A stretch of 64,000 nucleotides of DNA from Gordonia sputi NBRC 100414. GTDB lineage: Bacteria > Actinomycetota > Actinomycetes > Mycobacteriales > Mycobacteriaceae. Below are positions 22,179 to 31,135 of this stretch, in pieces (position 1 is the first letter of the stretch; every line of letters starts with the position of its first letter). A program made the translations under genes and the position numbers. Below the pieces are notes generated by a model. It had not been told where the DNA came from. It was given only the letters and a program-made list of their open reading frames with translations, and ran no database searches. Where the stretch lies: positions 1 to 64,000 of the forward strand of contig NZ_BAFC01000051.1 of NCBI RefSeq assembly GCF_000248055.1. Direction: 5' to 3'.

Positions 22179-22552
22179 AGAACGATCTGCGTACCGTCAG
22201 GCAGATGCTTCACGACGCGGCCCTGGTCGTCGAGTGCGACCGTCGCGAGACCGCGAGCCGCACGATCGGCGACGTGATTGCCGGTGGCGAGCGACTCCTC
22301 GAGCGATGCGGCGATCTCCGCGTTGAACACCGCCCCCTCCTCGATCGACAGATCGCCGAGCGGGAGCCGTCCGGCGAGTGCGGCCTCGACTCGACGGCGG
22401 GCGACCTGCCGCTGGTCGGACACCTCACGACCGACCCGCACCCAGTGCTCGAGTTGCTGTCGCGCAGAGCGCTGTTCGCGTCGACCCTCCGACGCCGCGG
22501 CGTCGACGAGCTCCGACGAGAAACGAGTTACCTTGTCGGCGACGTTCGCCAT
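22175..22552 (-). CDS. ParD-like antitoxin
   Basis: 125 residues from the ATG at 22552, preceded by GAGGAGAC; the longer reading to 22609 lacks a ribosome-binding site. The N-terminal VTRFSSELVDAAASEGRREQRSARQQLEHWVRVGREV matches the ParD-like antitoxin family (ribbon-helix-helix type DNA binding). The C-terminal [21 protein letters not shown] probably wraps the toxin. It is the first gene of the antitoxin, toxin, map operon. A GTAGCA-N3-TGCTAC palindrome 50 bp upstream is the likely autoregulatory site. Confidence 0.83.
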   Translation of the reverse strand: MANVADKVTRFSSELVDAAASEGRREQRSARQQLEHWVRVGREVSDQRQVARRRVEAALAGRLPLGDLSIEEGAVFNAEIAASLEESLATGNHVADRAARGLATVALDDQGRVVKHLPDGTQIVL

Positions 22553-22599
22553 GTCTCCTCCTGACCTCGAAGTCTCGTCCTGACCACGAACCTCTACCC

Positions 22600-22617
22600 A
22601 GTGTAGCAATCTGCTAC
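22600..22617. promoter_or_regulatory. Palindromic operator of the toxin-antitoxin operon
   Basis: GTAGCA-ATC-TGCTAC (22603-22617) is a perfect 6+3+6 inverted repeat 51 bp upstream of the antitoxin ATG. A TACACT on the minus strand (22600-22605) overlaps its edge and would serve as -10. Binding of a ParD-like antitoxin would cover the promoter. Confidence 0.5.
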
Positions 22618-22671
22618 GGCCAGAGCTGGTCGAGAGCCAGATCCGTCGGACGCCCCAGTCGATGCGACGAC

Positions 22672-22690
22672 TAAGGTGAGACTAAGCCGA
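22672..22690. promoter_or_regulatory. DtxR/IdeR-type iron box upstream of hmuT
   Basis: TAAGGTGAGACTAAGCCGA matches 14 of 19 positions of the iron-box consensus TWAGGTTAGSCTAACCTWA. It lies 28-46 bp upstream of the chosen hmuT ATG, and its left end TAAGGT could itself be the -10. Iron-loaded DtxR/IdeR would repress the heme transporter. Confidence 0.6.
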
Positions 22691-22717
22691 CGCATTGCCC
22701 CAGGTGGCACGAATGAC

Positions 22718-23776
22718 ATGTCGGGGAAAGCGGGAGGTCGCGGGCGATTGAGGTCTTCACGGGTGCTCGCGGTGTTGCTGGGAGCGCTGGTCGCGCTTAT
22801 TGCGGGATGTAGCACCGTACCCATCCAGCAGTCGACGAGCAGTTCGGTTGCCGCGACCGCACATCTACGCAACGGTCCATCGACGGCGACGCTCCCCGAC
22901 CCCGACGTCGTGCCGGTCACCACGACCCCGAGCGCCACACTGCCCACGACTGTCGACTCCGTCGGACACGGCAGGGTGACGGTTGCCGACACCAGCCGCA
23001 TCATCGCGATCGATCGCAACGGAACGCTTGCCAACACCGTGTTCTCGCTTGGTCTCGGATCGCGGGTGGTCGGCCGCGACACGTCGACGACGTTTCCGTC
23101 GGCGTCGATACTCCCCCTCGTCACGACCAACGGGCACACGCTCAGCGCCGAGGCGGTTCTCGCGCTGAACCCCACCGTGGTGCTCGTCGACGAGGACACG
23201 ACACCGCCCGGCGCCGTCGACCAGATCCGCAACTCCGGCATCCCGGTTGTCGCGTTCACCTCCACTCGAACGATTGCCACCACCCCCGCCCTCATCCGCG
23301 ACGTCGCCGCCGCCCTCGGTGTCCGGCAGGCCGGTGAGCAACTCGTGACGCGGACCGAGAAGGAGATCGCCGACGCCCGAGCAGCGGTGCCCAATCCGTC
23401 GGGCAATCCGCGCATGGCGTTTCTCTACATCCGCGGCCCACGACTGGTGCTCATGTCCGGACCGCAATCGGGGGCCGATGATCTGATCGCAGCGCTCGGC
23501 GGCACCGACGCCGGGACCGCATCGGGGCTCAAGCCCGGGTTCACCCAGGTCACCACGGAAGCACTGCTCACCGCGAACCCCGATGTGATCCTCGTGATGA
23601 CCCAGGGGGCCGACTCGGTCGGCGGACTCGACGGCGTCCTCGCGCTCCCCGGTGTCTCGCAGACCAGTGCGGGCAAAGCGCATCGTGTCGTCCAGATGGA
23701 CGAGACCGAGATGCTCTCGTTCGGACCCGACACCGGGAAGGTGCTCGGCGCGCTCGCCCGGGCCATCTACGTATGA
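22718..23776 (+). CDS. hmuT: Heme ABC transporter substrate-binding lipoprotein
   Basis: 352 residues from the ATG at 22718. An in-frame GTG at 22676 lies inside the iron box, so the later start is preferred. A lipoprotein signal (VLAVLLGALVALIAGC) is followed by a low-complexity Ser/Thr/Pro region and a TroA-type binding domain. VGRDTSTTFPSASILPLVTTNGHTLSAEAVLALNPTVVL is a pattern known from corynebacterial HmuT. It would capture heme at the membrane face and pass it to the permease; the next gene overlaps by ATGA. A siderophore specificity is the alternative. Confidence 0.85.
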   Translation: MSGKAGGRGRLRSSRVLAVLLGALVALIAGCSTVPIQQSTSSSVAATAHLRNGPSTATLPDPDVVPVTTTPSATLPTTVDSVGHGRVTVADTSRIIAIDRNGTLANTVFSLGLGSRVVGRDTSTTFPSASILPLVTTNGHTLSAEAVLALNPTVVLVDEDTTPPGAVDQIRNSGIPVVAFTSTRTIATTPALIRDVAAALGVRQAGEQLVTRTEKEIADARAAVPNPSGNPRMAFLYIRGPRLVLMSGPQSGADDLIAALGGTDAGTASGLKPGFTQVTTEALLTANPDVILVMTQGADSVGGLDGVLALPGVSQTSAGKAHRVVQMDETEMLSFGPDTGKVLGALARAIYV

Positions 23777-24852
23777 CCCTGCAGCGCTCACCGTCGCGAT
23801 CGCGACATCTCACCACCCACGGCGGCCGCGCATCGGGTGTCGTCGTGATCGTGGCGCTCCTGGTGTTGACCGTCCTGGTGGTGATCACGTCGGCGGCCGT
23901 CGGGCAGGTCAGCGTGTCACCCGTCGAAGTCCTCGGCAGCCTCGCACACCACCTTCACGTGTCGATCGGACCGCTTCCGGCCGACATCGGTGAGTACACG
24001 CTCTGGAACGTCCGCTTCCCCCGAATTGTCATGGGCCTCATCGTCGGTGCCGCGCTCGGTGCGGGCGGGTGTCTCATGCAGGGCGTCCTGGCAAACCCCC
24101 TCGCCGAGCCCGGCGTCGTCGGAGTGTCGTCGGGAGCCGCCGTCGGCGCGGCACTGATGATCGTCGTCGGAGGCGTCGGCGTGAACGGGTGGGCACTCGC
24201 CGCTGTCGCTTTCGTCTTCGCGCTCGCCACCTCCGCAGCGGTGTACGTACTCTCGCTGCGCGACGGCTCGTCGTCGCCGATCATGTTGGTACTCACCGGG
24301 ATCGCCGTCAACGCTTTCGCACTCGGCGTCATCGCCTACCTCACATTCATCGCGTCGACGACGGCCCGCGAGCAGATCGTGTTCTGGCAACTCGGCTCAC
24401 TCGAGGGCATCGGCTGGGGGCCGGTGTGGGTGGCGCTGCCGCTCGTCGTCGCGGCCGTCGCGGCGTCGTTTCTGTTGGTGCACAAGCTCGATCTGCTCGC
24501 GCTCGGCGAGGTGCAGGCCGCGTCGCTCGGCGTGAACGTCGAAGTGGTGCGTCGGCAGGTCATCGTCTTGGTGGCCATCCTGACCGCGGCCGCCGTCGCG
24601 TTCACCGGCATCGTGATGTTCGTCGGACTGATCGTGCCGCACCTCATGCGGCTGATCGTCGGACCAAGACATTCGATCTTGTTGCCCACCAGCGTCATCG
24701 GCGGCGCACTGGTCCTCGCTGCCGCCGATCTCGCGGCCCGGACCGTGATGCCTCCCGCGAGCCTGCCGCTCGGCCTGTTCACCTCGATCGTCGGCGGGCC
24801 GGTCTTCTTCCTGCTCCTACGCCGGAGTCGGAATGCGGGAGCCGGCTGGTGA
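23773..24852 (+). CDS. hmuU: Heme ABC transporter permease (FecCD family)
   Basis: 359 residues, about nine to ten membrane segments. RFPRIVMGLIVGAALGAGGCLMQGVLANPLAEPGVVGVSSGAAVGA is the FecCD/BtuC signature. A cytoplasmic GEVQAASLGVNVE loop is the ATPase contact, and GLIVPHLMRLIVGPRHS follows. It works as a dimer with the neighbouring ATPase to import heme or another iron complex. It overlaps hmuT by ATGA and hmuV by GTGA, so all three are made together under the iron box. Confidence 0.9.
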   Translation: MTLQRSPSRSRHLTTHGGRASGVVVIVALLVLTVLVVITSAAVGQVSVSPVEVLGSLAHHLHVSIGPLPADIGEYTLWNVRFPRIVMGLIVGAALGAGGCLMQGVLANPLAEPGVVGVSSGAAVGAALMIVVGGVGVNGWALAAVAFVFALATSAAVYVLSLRDGSSSPIMLVLTGIAVNAFALGVIAYLTFIASTTAREQIVFWQLGSLEGIGWGPVWVALPLVVAAVAASFLLVHKLDLLALGEVQAASLGVNVEVVRRQVIVLVAILTAAAVAFTGIVMFVGLIVPHLMRLIVGPRHSILLPTSVIGGALVLAAADLAARTVMPPASLPLGLFTSIVGGPVFFLLLRRSRNAGAGW

Positions 24853-25640
24853 GCGCTGACACCCCGACACCGGCCGGGCTGCTCGGCGAGCACATCGACG
24901 TCGAGCTCGGCGGGCGAACCGTGGTCCGCGACGTCACCCTGGAGGTCGCGCCTGGCGAACTCGTCGTGCTGGTCGGCCCCAACGGATGCGGTAAGTCGAC
25001 GCTGCTGTCGGTGATGGCGGGTCTGCGAACTCCGCAGGCGGGCCGTGTGACGGTCGGCGGCGTCGACATCGGCGGAATGCACGCACGGGATCTGGCGCGG
25101 GCACGCTCGCTGGTGACCCAGCAGAATCGTCCGGATACGCCGTTCACGGTCGCGGAGGTCGTCGAAATGGGTCGGTATCCGTGGCTGCGTACTCCGCAGG
25201 CCGCCGACTCACCGCGGATCATCGCCGAGTCGATGCGCCTGTGCCATCTCGACGACATCGCCGAGCGCTCATTCGGACAGCTCTCCGGAGGCCAGCAGGC
25301 GCGCGTCTCGCTGGGTCGTGCGCTCGCACAATCGACCCCGATCATGCTTCTCGACGAACCGACCGCGGCCCTCGACATCCACCATCAAGAGGGCGTCCTC
25401 GACATCTTGCGCAGCCACCGCGACAACGGCGCCGCCATTTTGCTTGTGGTCCACGACCTTTCACTCGCCGCCGCCTACGCCGACCGCGTGGCCCTGATGA
25501 AGGAGGGCCATCTGCTGGCGGTCGGCTCGGTGCGCGACGTGATGACCGCGGACCGACTGTCGGAGACCTACGACCACCCCGTCGAGATCTGGGACCACCC
25601 CGAGACCGGCCAACCGGTGATCATCCCGCGGCGCCGCTGA
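24849..25640 (+). CDS. hmuV: Heme ABC transporter ATP-binding protein
   Basis: 263 residues from the GTG at 24849 (GTGA overlap with the permease stop). A much longer open frame upstream is a shadow of hmuU. Walker A GPNGCGKST, signature LSGGQQARVS, Walker B IMLLDEPTAALD and the H-loop VVHDL are all present, as in FepC/HmuV-type iron and heme importers. It ends the operon, which faces the PBP gene across a repeat-filled gap. Confidence 0.92.
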   Translation: MSADTPTPAGLLGEHIDVELGGRTVVRDVTLEVAPGELVVLVGPNGCGKSTLLSVMAGLRTPQAGRVTVGGVDIGGMHARDLARARSLVTQQNRPDTPFTVAEVVEMGRYPWLRTPQAADSPRIIAESMRLCHLDDIAERSFGQLSGGQQARVSLGRALAQSTPIMLLDEPTAALDIHHQEGVLDILRSHRDNGAAILLVVHDLSLAAAYADRVALMKEGHLLAVGSVRDVMTADRLSETYDHPVEIWDHPETGQPVIIPRRR

Positions 25641-25652
25641 GCGCGGGTACCC

Positions 25653-25773
25653 ACTGGGCGCTCAGAAGCGCACAGTCGGCATTCAGAAGCGCCCACTCGC
25701 CATGCCGCGCAGCGTCGACTGGGCGCTCGAGCACGCCGACTGGGCGCTCGAGCCTGCCGACTGGGTAGCGCGT
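25653..25773. repeat. Intergenic 21-bp repeats in two orientations
   Basis: This gap lies between the convergent hmuV and PBP genes. Units beginning tcagaagcgc lie at 25662 and 25683 (18 of 21 bases equal). Units beginning cgactgggcgctcgag lie at 25716 and 25737, with a third started at 25758 that runs into the PBP stop codon. The period is 21 bp throughout. The two sets face each other: ACTGGGCGCT (25653-25662) pairs with AGCGCCCACT (25688-25697) with one mismatch, so RNA hairpins and termination are possible. The core matches the array at 1-146. Confidence 0.8.
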
Positions 25774-27609
25774 CTAGGGGCGGGTGGCCGTCGCGTAGCC
25801 CGGCGGCAGGAAGTTGAAGAAGTCGCGCGTCACCGCGACTGCGTTGTTCGAGTCGGCGCCGCGGACGACGAGTGTCGCGAAGGCGAGGTCGCCGCGGTAG
25901 CCCGCGAACCAGGCGTGCGATCCACCGTCGAATTCGGCTTCACCGGTCTTGCCGTAGATCTCGCCCTGTTCGGCGATCGTCGTGCCCGTTCCCTCGGTGA
26001 CCACCGCACGCATCATGGGGCGGAGCTTGTCCACGACGCCGGGTTCGAGGGCGGGCGTCGGTCCGGTCACCGTGGTGGGCTTGCCGAGGATGAGTTGCGG
26101 GACAGGACGTTTGCCGTCGTTGGCGACGGTCGCCGCCACCAGGCTCAGGCCCAGCGGGCTGACCAAGACCTTGCCCTGACCGAAGCCGTCCTCGCTACGG
26201 GCCACGAGCTCGTTGGCGATCGGGACAGACCCCGACACGGCGTCGAGGCCTGCAATCTTGTACTGCTCCCCCACGCCCATCGCCGCTGCCGTGTTGGCGA
26301 GGTCCGACGGCCCCATCATGCTGGCCAGATGGGCGAACGTCGTATTACACGACGCCGCAAACGCTTTCAGCATCGTCACGGTGCCGAGCGAGAATCTGTC
26401 GTAGTTCGGAATGGTTCGCGGGCCGATCTCGATCTCACCCGGGCACGGAACGAGCGAATCCGGTTGTGCCAGATTGCGTCTGATCGCCGTGGTCGCGGTG
26501 ACCATCTTGAACGTCGAACCGGGCGGGTAGAGCCCGGTGGTGGCGATGGGTCCGCTCGTATCGGCGGCTTGGTTCTGCGCCACTCCGAGAATGCGTCCGG
26601 TCGACGGCTGAATCACGACCATCGCGATCTGAAAACGGTTGGTGGCGTTGACTGCCCGCTGTGCGGCGTCTTGGACGGCGCGCGACAGACTCAACGAGAT
26701 CGACGGCGCCGGTGTGGCCGCGTGGTCGGTCAGGACGTCCGCGTCGAGTCCGTTGGGGTTGACCGTGACGACCCGCCAGCCGACGTTGCCGTCGACCTCG
26801 CTGTCGACGACCTTCTTGACCTGAGACAGCAGTGCGGGCGCGAAACCCGGGTCCTTGGAGACGAGCTCGGCCTGCTCATTGGTGACGACTCCGGGAATCG
26901 CCAATTGGTCACGGAGACGGTCGAACTGGGCTTGGTCGAGGCGCGTGATCGGGTACTCGCCGTCTGTGGCCGTCGAATCCTCGGCGATCTTCTGTGCATT
27001 GAGCGACATGCCCGTCGCGTTGAGCGCAGCGGTCAGCCGGGTCACCGAATCGGCGACGGACCCCTGCTCCGCAGCCTTCTTCGCGTCGAAGTTGACGCCG
27101 ACGACCGTTCCGTTGACCATCACCTGCGAGCCATCGGCCTCGTTGACCGTCGCTCGCGGCGCCTCGACGATCCGCATCGACAAGCGTTGATTCGCACCGA
27201 GATCCGGGTGTACGTCGGTCGACGTCCAGCGGACCGACCAGCCGGAATCGCTCCGCCCCATCTTGACCGTGGCCGGATAGGTCCATTCGCGACCGCGCGG
27301 CAACTTCCAGCGATAGGTGACGTCGATGTCGGCGGTGTCGCCGTTGATGTCGGCACGACCGGCCTCCGCGGTCATCGAGGTGGCACCCAATCCCGACCAT
27401 GCGCCCCCGAGTCCCTGCGCAGCCTGACCGGGATTGTCGGTCAGCGCCGCGGCGGCGTCGACATCTCGCTTGCCGAACTCCTCGAGAAAGTGCTGTGCCG
27501 CCTGACGCGGACCGTCGTCCGCCGAGGTACAGGCGGTGGCCCCGACGATGAGCGCAGCACTGATCGCCACGGGAATCAGGGAAGCGACGCGACGTCTCAA
27601 AAGCACCAT
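25774..27609 (-). CDS. Penicillin-binding lipoprotein (class B PBP)
   Basis: 611 residues. A signal sequence ends in the lipobox VGATAC. An NTF2-like MecA-N domain follows (about 35-155), then the PBP dimerisation region, and then a transpeptidase domain with STFK (365-368), SCN (420-422) and KTG (554-556), all intact. It would cross-link peptidoglycan at the outer face. It matches Rv2864c in domain layout and in gene order before the GNAT-ispG-rip1-dxr block. Proteins of this layout often have low beta-lactam affinity, but that is not shown by the sequence. Confidence 0.92.
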   Translation of the reverse strand: MVLLRRRVASLIPVAISAALIVGATACTSADDGPRQAAQHFLEEFGKRDVDAAAALTDNPGQAAQGLGGAWSGLGATSMTAEAGRADINGDTADIDVTYRWKLPRGREWTYPATVKMGRSDSGWSVRWTSTDVHPDLGANQRLSMRIVEAPRATVNEADGSQVMVNGTVVGVNFDAKKAAEQGSVADSVTRLTAALNATGMSLNAQKIAEDSTATDGEYPITRLDQAQFDRLRDQLAIPGVVTNEQAELVSKDPGFAPALLSQVKKVVDSEVDGNVGWRVVTVNPNGLDADVLTDHAATPAPSISLSLSRAVQDAAQRAVNATNRFQIAMVVIQPSTGRILGVAQNQAADTSGPIATTGLYPPGSTFKMVTATTAIRRNLAQPDSLVPCPGEIEIGPRTIPNYDRFSLGTVTMLKAFAASCNTTFAHLASMMGPSDLANTAAAMGVGEQYKIAGLDAVSGSVPIANELVARSEDGFGQGKVLVSPLGLSLVAATVANDGKRPVPQLILGKPTTVTGPTPALEPGVVDKLRPMMRAVVTEGTGTTIAEQGEIYGKTGEAEFDGGSHAWFAGYRGDLAFATLVVRGADSNNAVAVTRDFFNFLPPGYATATRP

Positions 27610-27658
27610 CGGTAGCTGATGATAGGGCCGCGAGGACCACCCGCCGGGGAGGCTCGCC

Positions 27659-28495
27659 CTAGTCGACGAGGACGGTGGCGAACGTGCCGACCTCGGTGAA
27701 TCCGATCCGCTGATAGACCGACCGTGCGGGAAGGTTGAAGCTGTTCACATACAGACTCGGGATCCGGCCCTGTGCCTGCACCGCCGCGGCGACCGCGGCA
27801 GTGCCACCCGCACCGAATCCCTGTCCGCGCCGCGTCGGATCGACCCAGACTCCCTGGATCTGGCCGACTCGGCGTGAGAGAGAACCGATCTCGGCTTTGA
27901 ACACCACCGCGGAGCCGTCGAAACGTGCGAACACCCGCTGCGCCGAGATCAACGCGGCCAGACGTCGACGATACGACCGGCCACCATCCCCCGCGCAGGG
28001 GTCGACCCCGACCTCCCCGATAAACATTTCCACGGCAGCGGGAAGGTAGACGTCGAGATCGTCGAGGGTGACCAGGCGCACGCCCGGATCGGGTGCAACC
28101 AGCGGCGGACCCGACAGCGCGAGCAGCGGCTGCGCCGGTCGGACCTCGCGAGCGGGACCCCACGCAGAGCACAGCCGATCCCACATGGCGAGCACGTGTT
28201 CGGAGTCGCCGACGATCGACGAACAGACCCGCGAACTCGACAGGGCGCGCTCGGCAAAGTAGGTCATGTCGGCGCTCGTACCGAGCAGCGGGATGAGGTT
28301 GGCGCCCGAAAAGCACAGCGACGTGGCGGGATCGTCGGCGGTCCACAGTTCGCCGCCGAGGAGCCTCGGGTCGATACCGTGCGTCTCGAAGCGGGCAGCA
28401 ACCATGCAACTGGCGACCGGATCGGCATTGAGGACGCGCGCCACCACGGGGGCGTCGCGTGCGCCGAGCGGTTTGTCGCCCAACAGCCTCAGCAC
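27659..28495 (-). CDS. GNAT N-acetyltransferase with DUF4081-type N-terminal domain
   Basis: 278 residues. The C-terminal GNAT domain contains VWVDPTRRGQGFGAGGTAAVAAAVQ (acetyl-CoA motif A) and LYVNSFNLPARSVYQRIGF. The N-terminal half is of the actinobacterial type found in Rv2867c, which lies in the same position. The substrate is unknown. It is about 80 bp downstream of ispG on the same strand and 49 bp before the PBP gene. Confidence 0.88.
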   Translation of the reverse strand: MLRLLGDKPLGARDAPVVARVLNADPVASCMVAARFETHGIDPRLLGGELWTADDPATSLCFSGANLIPLLGTSADMTYFAERALSSSRVCSSIVGDSEHVLAMWDRLCSAWGPAREVRPAQPLLALSGPPLVAPDPGVRLVTLDDLDVYLPAAVEMFIGEVGVDPCAGDGGRSYRRRLAALISAQRVFARFDGSAVVFKAEIGSLSRRVGQIQGVWVDPTRRGQGFGAGGTAAVAAAVQAQGRIPSLYVNSFNLPARSVYQRIGFTEVGTFATVLVD

Positions 28496-28577
28496 GTCAT
28501 TCCTCCATCGACCCGGGGGTTACGTTCCGACGACGTGCCGACCCGGTCGCCAATAGAGCAGGGCCAGCCGACTGTCG

Positions 28578-29762
28578 TCAGGAAACGGTCACGGTAGGTG
28601 ATCCCACCGCACCCTCACCAGTTTCTCCCGATTCCTCTGCAATCCGCAGCGCTTCTTCGATCAGCGTCTCCACGATTTCGGCTTCGGGAACCGTTTTGAT
28701 GACCTCGCCCTTGACGAAGATCTGGCCCTTGCCGTTGCCTGAGGCGACGCCGAGATCGGCTTCGCGGGCCTCGCCCGGACCGTTGACGACGCAGCCCATC
28801 ACGGCCACGCGCAGCGGAACCTCCATACCCTCGAGCCCGGCGGTCACAGCCTCGGCCAACTTGTAGACGTCGACCTGCGCGCGGCCGCACGAGGGGCACG
28901 ACACGATTTCGAGCTTGCGTGGGCGCAAATTGAGCGACTGCAGGATCGCGTCGCCCACCTTGATCTCCTCGGCGGGCGGTGCCGACAGCGATACCCGGAT
29001 GGTGTCGCCGATGCCCTGGCTGAGCAGCGATCCGAACGCCACCGCCGACTTAATCGTCCCCTGGAATGCCGGACCCGCCTCGGTCACCCCGAGGTGCAGC
29101 GGATAGTCGCACTGCGCCGCGAGCTGCCGGTACGCCTCGACCATGATGACCGGGTCATTGTGCTTGACCGAGATCTTGATGTCGCCGAACCCGTGTTCCT
29201 CGAACAGTCCCGCCTCCCACAGCGCAGACTCGACCAACGCCTCGGGTGTCGCCTTGCCGTACTTCTGCATGATGCGCTTGTCCAGCGATCCCGCGTTCAC
29301 ACCGATCCGGATCGGGATACCCGCGTCGCCGGCCGCCTTCGCGACCTCTTTGACACGACCGTCGAACTCCTTGATGTTGCCGGGGTTCACACGGACCGCC
29401 GCGCACCCGGCGTCGATCGCAGCGAAGATGTACTTCGGCTGGAAGTGGATGTCGGCGATCACCGGGATCTTCGACTTCTTCGCGATGATCGGCAGCGCCT
29501 CGGCGTCCTCCTGCCGCGGACACGCCACACGGACGATGTCGCATCCCGACGCCGTCAGTTCGGCGATCTGCTGCAACGTCGCGTTGATGTCGTGCGTCTT
29601 GGTGGTGGTCATCGACTGCACCGACACCGGATAGTCGCTGCCGACGCCCACCGACCCGACGTGGATCTGACGGGTCTTGCGACGCGGCGCCAGTACCGGG
29701 GGCGGTCCCGCGGGCATACCGAGACCGATGGCGGTGGCCCCACCCGTGGCAGGTGCGTTCAT
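28578..29762 (-). CDS. ispG: 4-hydroxy-3-methylbut-2-enyl diphosphate synthase (flavodoxin)
   Basis: 394 residues. GAGGAG precedes the ATG. It has the TIM-barrel half ([26 protein letters not shown]) and the C-terminal Fe-S domain with the cysteine ligands in CPSCGRAQ and [11 protein letters not shown]. It converts methylerythritol cyclodiphosphate to HMBPP in the non-mevalonate isoprenoid pathway, using a 4Fe-4S cluster. It lies two genes from dxr, the first committed enzyme of the same pathway, with the rip1 protease between, as in M. tuberculosis (Rv2868c-Rv2870c). Confidence 0.96.
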   Translation of the reverse strand: MNAPATGGATAIGLGMPAGPPPVLAPRRKTRQIHVGSVGVGSDYPVSVQSMTTTKTHDINATLQQIAELTASGCDIVRVACPRQEDAEALPIIAKKSKIPVIADIHFQPKYIFAAIDAGCAAVRVNPGNIKEFDGRVKEVAKAAGDAGIPIRIGVNAGSLDKRIMQKYGKATPEALVESALWEAGLFEEHGFGDIKISVKHNDPVIMVEAYRQLAAQCDYPLHLGVTEAGPAFQGTIKSAVAFGSLLSQGIGDTIRVSLSAPPAEEIKVGDAILQSLNLRPRKLEIVSCPSCGRAQVDVYKLAEAVTAGLEGMEVPLRVAVMGCVVNGPGEAREADLGVASGNGKGQIFVKGEVIKTVPEAEIVETLIEEALRIAEESGETGEGAVGSPTVTVS

Positions 29763-29853
29763 CTCGTACTCCTCGAAGCGGATTCGGTTGTCTGCGCGGC
29801 CGTCGAATCGGGGCCGCTCGCGGCCGTCGCATCTGGGCTGACGGGGCCGCGCA

Positions 29854-31080
29854 TCAGAAGATCTTGATCGGGTTGACGATGTCGGCGGTCAAGGTCAGGA
29901 CCATGAACCCGGCCATCACGATGACCACCGCGTAAGTGATCGGCATCAGTTTGTAGTAGTCGACGACGCCCCCAGGCGCCCTGCCGAACCACCGGCGCAC
30001 GGTATCGCGGCCCTTTTCGTAGCCGACGATCGCCATGTGCCCACCATCCAAGGGTAGTAGCGGGACCAAATTGAACAGCCCGAGGAACAGATTGACGCTG
30101 ATCAGCAGTAGCAGGAAGACGCTCCACTGCCCGTGTTCGACGGTCTGCCCGCCCATCACCGATGCCCCGTAGACACTCACCGGGGAATCGGTTGCACGTT
30201 CACCGCCGGTCACCGCGGCCCACAGCCCGCTGACCTTCGACGGCAGCGAGACCAACGCCTTGAACGTCTCGACGAGCAGCTGGCCGGTGAACGAGAACGT
30301 CCCCGGTACCGCTGTCGCGACGTTGTAGTGGTTGACCGGCTCCGGAGGCGTATTGAGCTGCACACCGATGGCGCCGACGGTGATCGGCTCCAGCGACCCG
30401 TCGTCGGCCTTCTTCATCCGCTGCACCTGGGTGACGGGCACGTCGACCGTCACGGTCTGGCCATCACGTAGGACCTCGAGCTGTGCGGTGCCGGAGGTCT
30501 TCCACGTGGTCGTGATCAGGTCGGCGTTGTTGTCGACTCGATGCCCGTTGATCGCGACGACCTGATCGCCCGACCGGAGCCCTGCCTGCGCGGCGGGGCT
30601 GGGTCCCGAACAGGCCACCGGCTCGCCCTTGGCGTCGGTGCTCGGTGCCACGCACGTCGCTTTGTCGACGTAGACGGGTGCGTTGTTGGCGTCGGGACCG
30701 ATCTTGGGCAGGCCGAACGCGACCGCCACGATGAACACGAGGACCAGGCCGAGGATGATGTTCTGCGCCGGACCCGCGAGCAACACCACGAACCGCTTCC
30801 ACGGCTTCTGGCGGTACATGGCACGGTCGCGCTCGTCGTCGTCGAGCTTGTCGTAGGGAGTCATGCCCGCGATGTCGCAGAAACCGCCCGCGGGAATCAA
30901 CTTGATGCCGTATTCGGTTTCGCCACGCTTGGTCGACCACAGCGTCGGGCCGAATCCGACGAAGTAGCGTCGGACCTTCATGCCCGTGGCCTGCGCGGCC
31001 CACATGTGACCGCATTCGTGCCAGGCGACCGACAACACCAGCGCAACCGCAAACAGCACGACGCCGATCGCGAAACTCAC
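29854..31080 (-). CDS. rip1: Site-2 intramembrane protease Rip1
   Basis: 408 residues. The first membrane helix carries the zinc motif HECGH (about 21-25). A PDZ domain lies in the middle ([16 protein letters not shown]), and a later helix has [12 protein letters not shown] with the third zinc ligand. This is the M50B/RseP family. It cleaves membrane anti-sigma factors within the bilayer and in mycobacteria controls envelope and virulence responses. It lies between ispG and dxr, the conserved order in this group. Confidence 0.94.
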   Translation of the reverse strand: MSFAIGVVLFAVALVLSVAWHECGHMWAAQATGMKVRRYFVGFGPTLWSTKRGETEYGIKLIPAGGFCDIAGMTPYDKLDDDERDRAMYRQKPWKRFVVLLAGPAQNIILGLVLVFIVAVAFGLPKIGPDANNAPVYVDKATCVAPSTDAKGEPVACSGPSPAAQAGLRSGDQVVAINGHRVDNNADLITTTWKTSGTAQLEVLRDGQTVTVDVPVTQVQRMKKADDGSLEPITVGAIGVQLNTPPEPVNHYNVATAVPGTFSFTGQLLVETFKALVSLPSKVSGLWAAVTGGERATDSPVSVYGASVMGGQTVEHGQWSVFLLLLISVNLFLGLFNLVPLLPLDGGHMAIVGYEKGRDTVRRWFGRAPGGVVDYYKLMPITYAVVIVMAGFMVLTLTADIVNPIKIF

Positions 31081-31135
31081 GTACTCAACTCCAATTCGAC
31101 GTCCCCGCAGCAGGATCTACGGGCTGGTCTCCTTC

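Noticed and set aside
25702-27615. Plus-strand ORF of 637 codons
   Set aside because: Antisense to the PBP gene.
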